Shown: positions 46,657 through 56,206 of the stretch, in pieces
How the letters are laid out: each line of letters opens with the position of its first letter
Position numbering within the stretch: the first letter of the stretch is position 1
Source: Endozoicomonas elysicola
Lineage (GTDB): Bacteria > Pseudomonadota > Gammaproteobacteria > Pseudomonadales > Endozoicomonadaceae
DNA: 64,000 bases
NCBI RefSeq assembly: GCF_000710775.1
Contig: NZ_JOJP01000001.1
Span: forward strand, 711,400-775,399
Reading direction: 5' to 3'
The notes under the pieces: model-generated
Database searches by the model: none
What the model saw: only the letters and a program-made list of their open reading frames with translations
Told to the model about the DNA's origin: nothing
Position numbers and translations under genes: made by a program

Positions 46657-47738
46657 TGAGAGTCACTCCCTTTTTCTACCAGCTTCATTTCAGGATGCTT
46701 TTTAGTGTGCTCTTTATGATGGGCAGTCAGGTGAGCAATGGCTGCCAGAACCATTTCTGGAGACAGTTGCTTCATACAGTTCATGTGTCCAAGAGGGCAC
46801 TCCCGCTGAAAGCATGGACTGCAATCCAGTTTCATTGACAGCGTTTCACTGTTTTTGTTCATGGGCGGCGTATGGTCAGCGGTGGTTGACCCGTAGACAG
46901 CAACCAGTGGACGATTTAATGCTGCAGCTATATGCATCAGCCCAGAGTCATTGCTGACGACCGCATTGGCGTAAGAAAGTAGATCAATTGCATCCGCAAG
47001 AGAGGTTTCACCCGCCATGTTATGGCAGTGATGTTGTAAAGAGTCAGGCAGGCAATTCTTAATTTCCGTTGTTACCGCCTTATCTTTGGCCGAACCAAAC
47101 AGCCACACCTGCCAGCCTTGTTCAGAGAGGGAGCGGGCAACTTCTGCATAATAACCTGAAGGCCATTGTTTGGATGGGCCGAACTCTGCGCCGGGACAGA
47201 GTGCCAGAATAGGCATATCTGTGTGCATGTTATAGTGGCGGAGTACGTTATTAACCGTATTGTCGTTGACCTGAAGTGCCGGGATTGGCAAAGGCTCTGG
47301 CAGTGTGCTTCCTTCCGGGTAGGCCAAGGCGACAAATCGCTCCACCATTAGAGGGTATTTGCTTTTATCAAGCTTGCGAATGTCATTGAGCAGGCCGTAG
47401 CGCATCTCTCCACGCCAGCCAATGCGGTGTTTGATGCCAGCCCAGAATGGAACCAGGGCCGATTTGAACGAGTTGGGTAGCGCAATGGAATGGGTATAGC
47501 CTTCCTCTCTCAGGCTCTTGCCGAGCTGGTAGCGGGCTTTCAGTCCAAGTTTGCCGTGCCCAAGCGGCATATCAATGCCCCTGCGAACCTCTGGCATGCG
47601 CTCTATGATGGGTAGACTCCAGGCTGGAGCAAGTACATCAATAATAGCATCTGGGTGTTGTTGTTTTATGGCAATAAATAGCGGTTGTGCCATTACCATG
47701 TCCCCCACCCATGAGGGACCGACGATCAGATATTTCAT
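46653..47738 (-). CDS. waaF: WaaF, lipopolysaccharide heptosyltransferase II
   Basis: A 361-residue GT9-family enzyme that adds the second heptose of the LPS inner core. Motifs are LIVGPSWVGDMVMAQPL, LPNSFKSALVPFWAGI, ALCPGAEFGPSKQWP and VSNDSGLMHIAAALNRPLVA, and the C-terminal SPCFQRECPLGHMNCM typical of WaaF. It precedes waaC on the same strand. Confidence 0.96.
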   Translation of the reverse strand: MKYLIVGPSWVGDMVMAQPLFIAIKQQHPDAIIDVLAPAWSLPIIERMPEVRRGIDMPLGHGKLGLKARYQLGKSLREEGYTHSIALPNSFKSALVPFWAGIKHRIGWRGEMRYGLLNDIRKLDKSKYPLMVERFVALAYPEGSTLPEPLPIPALQVNDNTVNNVLRHYNMHTDMPILALCPGAEFGPSKQWPSGYYAEVARSLSEQGWQVWLFGSAKDKAVTTEIKNCLPDSLQHHCHNMAGETSLADAIDLLSYANAVVSNDSGLMHIAAALNRPLVAVYGSTTADHTPPMNKNSETLSMKLDCSPCFQRECPLGHMNCMKQLSPEMVLAAIAHLTAHHKEHTKKHPEMKLVEKGSDSH

Positions 47739-47834
47739 CCCGTCAGGAATTCCTTATGTTGAATGGGGAGGAATTATAAGCGGTGTTTGGAATATGTAAA
47801 AAGTAAGAGACGGTTTTAGTGTATTACCGCGAAA

Positions 47835-47864
47835 GGCTTCACCCTCTGGAACCAGGGTGAAGCC
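47835..47864 (-). terminator. Probable terminator of pepD
   Basis: A perfect 11-bp stem, GGCTTCACCCT with AGGGTGAAGCC, with an 8-base loop. On the minus strand it is followed by only TTT. It lies downstream of pepD and before waaF. Confidence 0.5.
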
Positions 47865-47865
47865 T

Positions 47866-48000
47866 TATACTCGTCGCCTTTGACGTTGCTACTTTGTTGG
47901 CTGCATTCGCTCACTGGAGCGCCAGCCCAGCTCAGTCATCTAGTTTATCTAAGCTCCTGGGACTTCGTTCACTTGCCACCGCGTAGCAACTCAAAATCCT
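47866..48000. repeat. MITE-like element, copy 2, between pepD and waaF
   Basis: A second copy of the element found between hemC and hemD, in the opposite orientation. The recognisable core runs from TATACTCG through CTACTTTGTTGGCT to TGCCACCGCGTAGCAACT. Inner ends GTTGCTAC and GTAGCAAC form a perfect 8-bp inverted repeat. Its outer right end has decayed relative to copy 1. Confidence 0.7.
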
Positions 48001-48030
48001 TTAAATTTGGATCTTTTGAATTTTAAGTAG

Positions 48031-49485
48031 TTAAGCTTCAGGAATTGCCTTCAGGGTAGCAACCAGTAAATCCCAGAATTTGGCAACACTCTGGATGTGT
48101 ACCTTCTCATCCGGAGAATGTGGGAAGCGAATGGTTGGGCCAAAGGAGATCATATCCCACTCTGGGTACTTGCTGCCCAGCAGACCACACTCCAGACCGG
48201 CATGAACCACTTTTACGCCAGGTGCCTGAGCATACAGCTCAGCATAAACCCGTTTCATAATGGCCAAAATCTGGGAGTCTGGGTCTGGCTTCCAGCCCGG
48301 GTAACTGTCGGAGAAGATGACTTCAGCATCCAGCATTCTGAACAGGCCAGCTACCGCATCACTCAGGGCATCATTACAGCTGCCTACCAGACTTCTTGGC
48401 AGGATATGGGCTTTGACCTTACCTTCATTGATGGTCAGAACACCCATGTTCAAAGAGGTTTCTACCACGCCTTCAATGGAGTCACTCATTCTCTGAGCGC
48501 CATTTGGACAGGCATTCACCGCGGCTACCCACTTGCTCTGATCTTGAAGTGACATCAGCTCAGCAGCAGGCGCTGCATTACTCAGAGTCAGTGTCAGGTT
48601 TGGTTCCACAACAGACAATTCTGCAGTCAGCTCATTGCTGCACTGGTCAATAATGTTGTCACAAGCGATCTGTGATGCCTCAGGTATGGCAATCACAGCA
48701 GAAGCTTCGCGGGGGATGGCATTGGCCAGGGAACCACCGGTCAGGCTGGCGATACGAACGCCCTCTGCTTCCAGTCGGTGCAGGGCTCTAATCAGCAGCT
48801 TGATTGCATTGCCTCTGCCCAGATGAATATCGCATCCGGAATGACCGCCTTTGAGTCCTGAAATAGCCAGAGTTTTAAAGACAAAGTTGTCCACAGGTGT
48901 TTCTGTGGCGTACTCTCCGTTTACTTCAATACGGGTACCACCTGCGCAGCCAATGTAGAGTTCACCTTCGTCTTCAGTATCCAGATTCAGAAGGATTTTT
49001 CCATCTAAAACACCTGGCTGAAGCCCTTGGGCACCAATCATTCCGGTCTCTTCGGTGGCGGTAAACAGTGCTTCAATAGGACCGTGATGCAGGTCTTTGG
49101 CTGCCAGCACAGCAAGGGCTGCTGCCATGCCAATACCATTGTCAGCACCCAGGGTCGTTCCTTCAGCAGTGACCCAGTCTCCATCAATATAGGCTTTAAT
49201 GGGGTCTGTCGGAAAATCATGAACGGTGTCGTTGTTTTTCTGAGGCACCATATCCATGTGTCCCTGAAAGATAACGCCAACGCGGTTTTCCATGCCAGGA
49301 GTCGCATGCTTTCGAATGATGACGTTGCCTACCGCATCGGACTGCCACTCCAGGTCATGCTCTTTGGCGAAACCAATCAGGTGCTCACGAATCTGTTCTT
49401 CATGAAAGGAAGGATGAGGAATATCACATATGGCCGAAAAGTGCTGCCATAGCGCGTGAGGCTGCAGTTCATGGATAGCGCTCAT
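48031..49485 (-). CDS. pepD: PepD, aminoacyl-histidine dipeptidase (M20 family)
   Basis: A 484-residue metallopeptidase. Zinc ligands and catalytic residues are in FQGHMDMVPQKN, TLGADNGIGMAAALAV, FTATEETGMIGAQGL and LDTEDEGELYIGCAGG, and HAGLECGLLGSKYP near the C-terminus. It hydrolyses Xaa-His dipeptides and related dipeptides in the cytoplasm. Its length is typical. It diverges from the BOF protein gene. Confidence 0.95.
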   Translation of the reverse strand: MSAIHELQPHALWQHFSAICDIPHPSFHEEQIREHLIGFAKEHDLEWQSDAVGNVIIRKHATPGMENRVGVIFQGHMDMVPQKNNDTVHDFPTDPIKAYIDGDWVTAEGTTLGADNGIGMAAALAVLAAKDLHHGPIEALFTATEETGMIGAQGLQPGVLDGKILLNLDTEDEGELYIGCAGGTRIEVNGEYATETPVDNFVFKTLAISGLKGGHSGCDIHLGRGNAIKLLIRALHRLEAEGVRIASLTGGSLANAIPREASAVIAIPEASQIACDNIIDQCSNELTAELSVVEPNLTLTLSNAAPAAELMSLQDQSKWVAAVNACPNGAQRMSDSIEGVVETSLNMGVLTINEGKVKAHILPRSLVGSCNDALSDAVAGLFRMLDAEVIFSDSYPGWKPDPDSQILAIMKRVYAELYAQAPGVKVVHAGLECGLLGSKYPEWDMISFGPTIRFPHSPDEKVHIQSVAKFWDLLVATLKAIPEA

Positions 49486-49766
49486 TTAAGACTCCAGTGC
49501 TAATTATGTTGACTGCTGTATCGGATTTTTTATTCGCAGTAGCCGTATAGTGGGGATGTTGGACACAAACATCAATGAGGGGTTTCTACTTTATTGCTAT
49601 GGGTAGTGTAAAACAGCCGTCAATCTGAAAGATGAAAAAACGCTCTATGAAGAAGAACGGAGTGAAAGAGTAAGACGACGTTGATCTTTTAGAAACTTCT
49701 GGCGGGATAACTTATTTCTCCTATTCTTGTGTTCGAGATATAAGTCAATGTCAGGGTTTATTTGTC

Positions 49767-50150
49767 ATGCAAGCTCACAATGTTTTTATGAAGCTGAAAG
49801 CGGCTCAATGGTTTGCTGTTGCCTTGTTTGCGACATCTGTACTTATGGTTGAGGCTGCGTATACAGGACCGGGTTCTAATGTCGGAAGTACAACAGTGTC
49901 TGCTATTTTAAAGCAGCCTCAGGATGATATGAGAGTGGTTCTGAAAGGTAAACTTGTCAGAAAAGTAAAGCATGAAACCTATATGTTCAGTGATGGAACC
50001 GGTGAAATTCTGGCGGATATTGATGATAAAGATTTTCCAGCTCAGCCTGTTGATGCCAAAACTAAAGTAGAAATTATGGGTGAGGTGGATGTTGACCGGA
50101 GGTCTGGCGTTGAAATTGACGTAAAGTCGCTTCGAATTATCGGCCAGTAA
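49767..50150 (+). CDS. BOF-fold (YgiW/YdeI family) exported protein
   Basis: A 127-residue protein with a signal peptide (KAAQWFAVALFATSVLMVEA) and a bacterial OB-fold domain: STTVSAILKQPQDDMRVVL, GKLVRKVKHETYMFSDG, EILADIDDKDFP and a closing VEIDVKSLRII. Family members are periplasmic stress-related proteins that may bind small ligands. The start could also be the ATG at 49788, which gives a shorter signal peptide. Confidence 0.88.
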   Translation: MQAHNVFMKLKAAQWFAVALFATSVLMVEAAYTGPGSNVGSTTVSAILKQPQDDMRVVLKGKLVRKVKHETYMFSDGTGEILADIDDKDFPAQPVDAKTKVEIMGEVDVDRRSGVEIDVKSLRIIGQ

Positions 50151-50217
50151 AGGATGCTCAAAAGTATCTGGCTAACTGCAAGGTGCTTGTTGAAACAGTT
50201 AGCCAGTGTCTTTTAAA

Positions 50218-51138
50218 TCAGCAGATGTTTAACCACTCAGGGTTTTCCTGGCGTTTACCTCGCACCTGATCAAAGTACATGGACTGTAGCTTTTCAGTGA
50301 TGGGTCCACGTTTTCCAGAACCGATCTTGCGTCCATCGTGTTCACAGATAGGCATTACTTCCGCGGCGGTTCCCGTAAAGAATGCTTCTTCAGCGATATA
50401 AACTTCATCACGGGTAATACGTTTCTCCCGAACTTCCAGTCCAAGCTCCCGGGCAAACTGAATGATGGTATCCCGGGTAATACCTTCCAGGCAGGAAGTC
50501 AGCTCAGGTGTGTAGAGAACACCACCTTTGACTATAAAGATATTCTCACCACTGCCTTCTGCGACATAGCCTTCATTATCCAGTAGCAGCGCTTCTTCAC
50601 AGCCACTGTCCAAAGCTTCCCGCAGGGCCAGCATGGAGTTCATGTAATTACCATTGGCTTTGGCTTTGCACATGGTGATATTTACATGATGTCGTGTATA
50701 AGAAGAGGTACGAATCTTTATGCCTTGTTCCAGAGCTTCTGGTGACATGTAAGAGGGCCAGTTCCAGGCGGCGACCATGGTATGTACCTGAAGACCTTCC
50801 GCTCTTAATCCCATACCTTCGGAACCCAGGAAACACATGGGGCGCAGGTAAGCTTCATCAAGGCCATTCTCGCGAACGACAAGTTTTTGGGCTTCGTTCA
50901 GTTCTTCCTTACTGTAGGGGATTTCCATTCTCAGGATATGGGCACTGCGAAACAGGCGGTCAGTGTGTTCCTTCAGGCGGAAAATGGCAGGCCCCTTCGG
51001 AGTGCTATAGGCTCTGACTCCTTCAAAAACCCCCATGCCGTAGTGCAATGTGTGGGTCAGTACATGGGTTTTGGCTTCGCGCCAGGGAATCAGTTCTCCA
51101 TCTAACCAGATTACGCCATCACGATCGGCGAAAGACAT
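50218..51138 (-). CDS. ilvE: IlvE, branched-chain amino acid aminotransferase
   Basis: A 306-residue fold-type IV PLP aminotransferase. Motifs are VIWLDGELIPWREAKTHVLT, HYGMGVFEGVRAY, KANGNYMNSMLALREALDSG (PLP Lys at KANG) and EVYIAEEAFFTGTAAEVMPI. It interconverts valine, leucine and isoleucine with their keto acids. It lies 389 bp downstream of glnE on the same strand. Confidence 0.97.
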   Translation of the reverse strand: MSFADRDGVIWLDGELIPWREAKTHVLTHTLHYGMGVFEGVRAYSTPKGPAIFRLKEHTDRLFRSAHILRMEIPYSKEELNEAQKLVVRENGLDEAYLRPMCFLGSEGMGLRAEGLQVHTMVAAWNWPSYMSPEALEQGIKIRTSSYTRHHVNITMCKAKANGNYMNSMLALREALDSGCEEALLLDNEGYVAEGSGENIFIVKGGVLYTPELTSCLEGITRDTIIQFARELGLEVREKRITRDEVYIAEEAFFTGTAAEVMPICEHDGRKIGSGKRGPITEKLQSMYFDQVRGKRQENPEWLNIC

Positions 51139-51527
51139 CGGGAAACTCCAGCTTTAAATTGTTTTATGGTTTGTTCTTTTGGGGATGGTGTTCCGTCTCT
51201 TATTCGTGGACACCACCCAAGACCCTGTGGTTGCCTTCAGCCGTCATCACTGAAAGCTATGTCATGTTCAAATGGGCCTGATTTTATGAATCAATATCCC
51301 TTGCCAGGGTGTGGCATGAGATGAGGTGTTTGATTCAGGAGGCTGTCATCTATCATCGTTACCCCGAAGAACATGGTGATAATACCCTCGGGTGACATCA
51401 GTCAGCATCCGTTTGTAACAGAGTTCTGACAAGACGCTATTGGATCATAAATCGCGCTTAATGCCAAAGCTGAGTTTAGCTGGGATATGTCAACAAGCCT
51501 AACGCCTTCATACCATCAGCTTTCTTA
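51139..51527. other. Intergenic region glnE-ilvE
   Basis: 389 bp with no convincing gene. It contains a partial relative (51485-51500) of the 25-bp dispersed repeat, and a loose TGGTGT/ACACCA inverted repeat near 51190-51220. The ilvE promoter is presumably here. Confidence 0.45.
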
Positions 51528-54503
51528 TTAAACGTCCATGCATCCCCGCCAGACACCAATAACATTCTGACGCAAACTCTCTGCAATAGCTTCGCCGGCT
51601 ATCGGGTCTTCATTCTGCAGCGCTTTTTGATGGATGCTGAGTCGGAATGTTTTGTAGGCTTCCCTGAGTTGATGAGCATTCTCATGAGTCAACAAACCTA
51701 CGGTTTCAAGCTCTTCGGATATCCTGACGTTATCGGTCCATTTCAACAGTGACGGGTGCTGAGATGAGTACCTGAGAACAGCAAACTGCATCAGGAACTC
51801 AATATCAACGATGCCACCCGGGTCATGTTTTAAGTGGAACGCTTCGCCATTCTTTACTGAAGAGGGGGTTGGCTTGGTGCCGAGGTGTTCTCTCATTTTC
51901 TGACGCATGTCCACAACATCATCACGCAGCTTTTCAACGTCTCGTTTCTGGCTGAGAATTTCTGATCTCAGATCATCAAACATACTGGCAAGCGCCTGAT
52001 CACCAGCGATAACCCTGGCTCTTACCAGAGCCTGATGTTCCCAAGTCCAGGCTTCTTCTTTCTGGTACTTCTCGAAATAGGAAAAGGAGTTTACCAGTAA
52101 TCCTTTTGAGCCGGATGGGCGCAGTCTCATGTCTGCATCGTACAGAATACCGGATGGTGTTTGTGTCGTCAGAATATGGATGATTCTCTGCCCCAGGCGG
52201 GTGTAGAACGTCGTGCTGTCAATGGCCCTTGGGCCATTGGTCTCTTTATTGGTACCACCGCTATGAATGAACACCAGGTCAAGATCGGAGCCTGGGCCAA
52301 GCTCAATGCCACCAAGCTTGCCATAGCCGACGATAATAAAACCGGGATCGCATAGATGACCATCAGCATCCTGAGGCATTCCATGTTTTTCGGTCAGGTT
52401 TCGCCATGCGATGGCCAGGACGGTGTCAAGAATCACCTCTGCAATCCAAGTTAGGTAGTCGCTTTCTTTCATTAGGGGAAGCGTGCCGGAAACCTGAGCC
52501 GCCGTTACCCGCAGAACGTGAGCCATTTTGAAGTGGCGGAGCACTTCCATCTGGCTTTCAAGGTCATCTTCAGGAATATGGGCGAGTTGCTGTCGCAACT
52601 CATTGGCCAGAGCCTCTTTTTCAGGTGGGTTATAGAGGTCTCCAAGGTTAAGGAATTCATCCAGAAGCGCTGGAAAACGAGCAATCTGTTCAGCAATCCA
52701 TGGGCTGGCAATGCACAACTTACCAAGATGTTCCAAAGCAGCCGGGTTCTCGATCAACAAGACCAGATAAGCGGTTCGGCGCAGGACTGCTTCGATCAGT
52801 GGCAGAATACGCAACAAAAAGGTATCAGGCTCTGAGGACTGTGCGGCAACTCTCAGGAGCAAGGGGATAAACTTATCCAGCCGGTCACGGCTCTGCCGGC
52901 GTACTCGAGTGATGGCCTTCCCATCTCTCAGGGAGATGAGTCGTTTCCGGGAGGCTTCAATATCCTTGAAGCCCTCCTGTGCCATCAGTTGCTGTTCTTC
53001 TTCCTCGCTGAGCTGGTCAAGCCAGAGGGCTTCCCATTGGTCGCTATGAGACTCTTTGGTATTTGTAGTTTCAGGGTCGGCAATAACCGCGTCGAAGTGG
53101 GTAGTGACATGCCGACGATGTTCCTCTAGTGTGTTGAGCAATTCGGACCAGTCTTTTTGTCCCATACTGAAGGCTACTCGTGCCTGAGCCTCCGAGTTTT
53201 TCGGTAGATCCTGAGTCTGTCGATCAGCAATGGCCTGAATGGCATGTTCAAGGTTACGAAGGAAGATGTAAGCTGCTTTCAACTCACTGGCTTCATCAGT
53301 AGAAAAATAGTGTTTGCTCAGCAGAGTTGAAAGCACACTCAGCAGGTTTCTTTCCTGTAGGCTGCGGTCGCGTCCCCCGTGGATTAACTGGAAAGACTGA
53401 ATGATGAACTCAATCTCGCGAATACCGCCTGGCCCAAGCTTGATGTTACTCTCCATGCCTTTTCGTTTTACTTCCCTCCGGATCAGCTGCTTCATTTCAC
53501 GCAGGGCGCTGATGGAACCAAAATCAATATAGCGGCGATAAACAAAAGGGCGCAGCTGGCTGAGCAGTAGCTGGCCCGCAAGGATATTGCCGGCAACCAC
53601 CCTGGCCTTGAGCATGGCGTAACGTTCCCAGTCCCGCCCCTGGTCTTGGTAATACTGTTCCATTGCGGCAAAACTCATGGCCAGGGCTCCGCTGGAGCCA
53701 TAAGGTCTCAGTCGCATATCAACCCGGAACACAAAACCATCGGCACTTTGGCAGTCGAGAACCTTGATCAGGCGTTGGCCAAGACGAATAAAAAATTCCT
53801 GGTTAGTAATGACCTTCTTGCAGCCACGGGTTTCCCCCTGGCAGGGATAGGTGAACATCAGGTCGATGTCTGAAGAGAGGTTCAGGTCTTTGGCGCCGAG
53901 TTTGCCCATACCCAGCACGACCATTTTCTGGGGAACCGGTTCTTCGCCCGGTATATTGGTGCCATAGGGTGTTCCCATGGTCTGGCAGCAGTCCTGGTAA
54001 AGCCAGTTGAGCGCGCTATCTATGCAGGCATCAGCCAGGGCAGACATCTCCGCTGTAGTTTCCTGCATGCTGACCCGACGATTCAGATCGAGCCAGATAA
54101 TTCGGAGCATTTCCCGGTTACGGTAAAGCCGGAGAGCCTTGATCAGATCCTGCTCATTTTCGACAACATCAAGTGCCTTCTGTAAACGTCCAGGGTGGGT
54201 TTGGGCGAACTCAGGGAGTTTGTCATGGTTTTCCAGAAGACTGGCAAGCCACTCAGGGTAGCGAATGCACTGCTGTGCAGCAAAGTCACTGCCTGCCCAG
54301 CAATGGATCAGCTCATCCATAACCTCAGGGCTTAGTTGATCGTTCTTGTCAGAATAAAGGCTGTCAGGAAGAGTAAATGACGGGTTGTTATCAATAAACT
54401 GCTGCCAGTGAGCACTGACAACGTTTTGGATCTCTTCAGGGATCGTTTCAGGTAACCCGGAGGCAGTTAATTGTTGACTGAATTGCGCCTTGAGTGACTC
54501 CAT
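51528..54503 (-). CDS. glnE: GlnE, glutamine synthetase adenylyltransferase/deadenylase
   Basis: A 991-residue bifunctional enzyme with two nucleotidyltransferase domains. The N-terminal (deadenylylating) domain carries VLGMGKLGAKDLNLSSDIDL near residue 195, and the C-terminal (adenylylating) domain carries VGYGKLGGIELGPGSDLDLV near 720. Helical GlnD-like linker domains lie between them. It modifies a tyrosine of glutamine synthetase in response to PII signals. Its length is slightly above the E. coli protein. The conserved partners ilvE and aceE nearby match pseudomonad order, with extra genes inserted before aceE. Confidence 0.97.
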   Translation of the reverse strand: MESLKAQFSQQLTASGLPETIPEEIQNVVSAHWQQFIDNNPSFTLPDSLYSDKNDQLSPEVMDELIHCWAGSDFAAQQCIRYPEWLASLLENHDKLPEFAQTHPGRLQKALDVVENEQDLIKALRLYRNREMLRIIWLDLNRRVSMQETTAEMSALADACIDSALNWLYQDCCQTMGTPYGTNIPGEEPVPQKMVVLGMGKLGAKDLNLSSDIDLMFTYPCQGETRGCKKVITNQEFFIRLGQRLIKVLDCQSADGFVFRVDMRLRPYGSSGALAMSFAAMEQYYQDQGRDWERYAMLKARVVAGNILAGQLLLSQLRPFVYRRYIDFGSISALREMKQLIRREVKRKGMESNIKLGPGGIREIEFIIQSFQLIHGGRDRSLQERNLLSVLSTLLSKHYFSTDEASELKAAYIFLRNLEHAIQAIADRQTQDLPKNSEAQARVAFSMGQKDWSELLNTLEEHRRHVTTHFDAVIADPETTNTKESHSDQWEALWLDQLSEEEEQQLMAQEGFKDIEASRKRLISLRDGKAITRVRRQSRDRLDKFIPLLLRVAAQSSEPDTFLLRILPLIEAVLRRTAYLVLLIENPAALEHLGKLCIASPWIAEQIARFPALLDEFLNLGDLYNPPEKEALANELRQQLAHIPEDDLESQMEVLRHFKMAHVLRVTAAQVSGTLPLMKESDYLTWIAEVILDTVLAIAWRNLTEKHGMPQDADGHLCDPGFIIVGYGKLGGIELGPGSDLDLVFIHSGGTNKETNGPRAIDSTTFYTRLGQRIIHILTTQTPSGILYDADMRLRPSGSKGLLVNSFSYFEKYQKEEAWTWEHQALVRARVIAGDQALASMFDDLRSEILSQKRDVEKLRDDVVDMRQKMREHLGTKPTPSSVKNGEAFHLKHDPGGIVDIEFLMQFAVLRYSSQHPSLLKWTDNVRISEELETVGLLTHENAHQLREAYKTFRLSIHQKALQNEDPIAGEAIAESLRQNVIGVWRGCMDV

Positions 54504-54580
54504 AAACCCGCTCTCTTCTGGTTGCTGGAGCTATTTTATGGGAACTCAATATTTATGGGCAATGAAGTCTTTAGATTTTC

Positions 54581-55165
54581 TTATTTTTTGAAAATATCTT
54601 GCTGTTGCAACCAAAACACAGCTGCGCCAGTATCGAAATACTTTGACACACAGCGTGTGACCATAAGGTCAACAAGTTCAAATGCTTTACCTTCAAGGGT
54701 TTGTTCACAAAACTCTGCCTCTATTCCGTCGGGGAATATTTCTCTGGCTTTACATGCACTAAGAAAATTTTGAAATGTATTTTCATTTACCAGATAAGTT
54801 GCAATACGTTGTCTGTTTGTTTTTAAACACTCTTTTAGTGATGCATCTGAATGGTCTGGAAATTCATCAGGAAATTCAATAAGTTCCGTTTTTTGAGTTG
54901 CCTGAACTTTGGGCTCTGTCTGGCTAGTATCCTCAACTAGCCTCAGCTTAGGTTCTGCACCCTGCTGTTTTGTATTTAGTTCTGAGATAACCCACTCTAA
55001 TATACTTTTTTGGTTAGATCGTGTTGCATACTCCCCTAACTCATCAGTTAGCAATGAAAGCACTTTATCACGGGTTTTGATTTTTGCATTTTGTTCAGTC
55101 TCATTTTGTGGTGCGCAATAGTTTACTTGTGGTGTCTGAGTTGAAGCATGTATGGTGTTTGACAT
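54581..55165 (-). CDS. Orphan 194-residue protein with CARD-like C-terminal half
   Basis: No bacterial family recognised. It has no signal peptide or membrane segment. Residues 1-27 are Asn/Gln/Thr-rich, 28-67 form amphipathic helices (TRDKVLSLLTDELGEYATRS), 68-105 is a Glu/Thr linker. Residues about 109-190 show a helical pattern like a caspase recruitment domain: CLKTNRQRIATYLV, then FQNFLSACKAREIFPDGIEA, then KAFELVDLMVTRC, then AVFWLQQ. These line up with the CARD pattern of LRxNR..L, LL..L....L...E.E.I and LLD.L..RG..AF..F. The gene is A/T-rich, with very A/T-rich upstream DNA and no clear ribosome site. A host-mimicking effector is inferred; a plain helical protein is the alternative. 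Confidence 0.7.
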   Translation of the reverse strand: MSNTIHASTQTPQVNYCAPQNETEQNAKIKTRDKVLSLLTDELGEYATRSNQKSILEWVISELNTKQQGAEPKLRLVEDTSQTEPKVQATQKTELIEFPDEFPDHSDASLKECLKTNRQRIATYLVNENTFQNFLSACKAREIFPDGIEAEFCEQTLEGKAFELVDLMVTRCVSKYFDTGAAVFWLQQQDIFKK

Positions 55166-55318
55166 GTCTGAATGACTTTTTTAAATGGTAAAAACATATT
55201 GTGTAGATATCTTTGCTAAATTTTAGTTTTAAATAAATTTTGCATAATTTTTCGACTTTTTATCTAAATAATCTTTAATTAAGTTCTGGTATTTTTGAGT
55301 ATAACTTGAGATTTTGCT

Positions 55319-56206
55319 GTGTTAATCGGATTTTTGAGATTATTGTCGGTGCTCCCATTTTTTCTTCTTTACTTAATGTCCTCTATGGTGAGTGCTGCAT
55401 TACTCTATATTTTCAGATATCGAAAAGACGTTGTTCGAAATAATATCCGCCAGGCATTCCCAGGAAAAAATGAAAAGGAAGTGTTATTTTTGACAAGGGC
55501 GTTTTATCAATATTTGGCAGATCTCTCGGTCGAAATAATCAAGGCTAGAGCAATGAGTGCTGTAGACTTTAAAAACAGGTGTGCAGTTATTGGCGGAGAT
55601 AAACTCATACGTGAAACTGAAAGAGAGAGAAACCCTGTCATCGTTCTAACCATCCACCAGGGAAATTGGGAATGGATGCTCCATGCCGTTTCACAACACC
55701 TTGGAGTGCCTATTGACCCGGTTTACAAGCCTTTGCACCACAAAGGATGGGATCAGTTTATCCATGAGATTCGTAGCCGCTTTAATTCCCGTCCCATTCC
55801 AATGAAGCAGGCTGGGCGGGACATTCTCAAGCGCAAAAATGGTTTTCGGCTTTTCGTTATGCTGGCGGATCAGACTCCGGTAGAAGGAGAGCGCGGTTAC
55901 TGGGTCTCTTATCTCAATAAAGAAGCGCCTTTTTATCTGGGAGCGGAAAAAATTGCTTATCTAACCCAGTATCCCGTCTTTTTCGCCCAGTGTCGACGTT
56001 TGAAGCGTGGTTATTATGAGCTTGAGTTCAAAGAGCTGGCTGTGCCTCCTTACGAGAATACTCGCGATAAAAATAATCATCAGATTATTGATGCTTATGT
56101 CAGAGCCGCGGAAGAAGCGATCTATGAACAACCAGAGACTTTTCTTTGGAGCCATCGGCGCTGGAAGCGGCATCGTGATAATGACACTCTAAGCGAAAAA
56201 GTCTGA
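55319..56206 (+). CDS. LpxL/HtrB-like lipid A biosynthesis acyltransferase
   Basis: A 295-residue late lipid A acyltransferase. It has an N-terminal membrane anchor (LPFFLLYLMSSMVSAALLYI), the catalytic motif HQGNWEW (HX4E type), and MLADQTPVEGERGYWVSYLN, PVFFAQCRRLKRGYYELEF and FLWSHRRWKRH at the C-terminus. It adds a secondary fatty acid to Kdo-lipid A from acyl-ACP at the inner membrane. The GTG start at 55319 has a weak GAG site. Which acyl position it serves cannot be told from sequence. Confidence 0.9.
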   Translation: MLIGFLRLLSVLPFFLLYLMSSMVSAALLYIFRYRKDVVRNNIRQAFPGKNEKEVLFLTRAFYQYLADLSVEIIKARAMSAVDFKNRCAVIGGDKLIRETERERNPVIVLTIHQGNWEWMLHAVSQHLGVPIDPVYKPLHHKGWDQFIHEIRSRFNSRPIPMKQAGRDILKRKNGFRLFVMLADQTPVEGERGYWVSYLNKEAPFYLGAEKIAYLTQYPVFFAQCRRLKRGYYELEFKELAVPPYENTRDKNNHQIIDAYVRAAEEAIYEQPETFLWSHRRWKRHRDNDTLSEKV

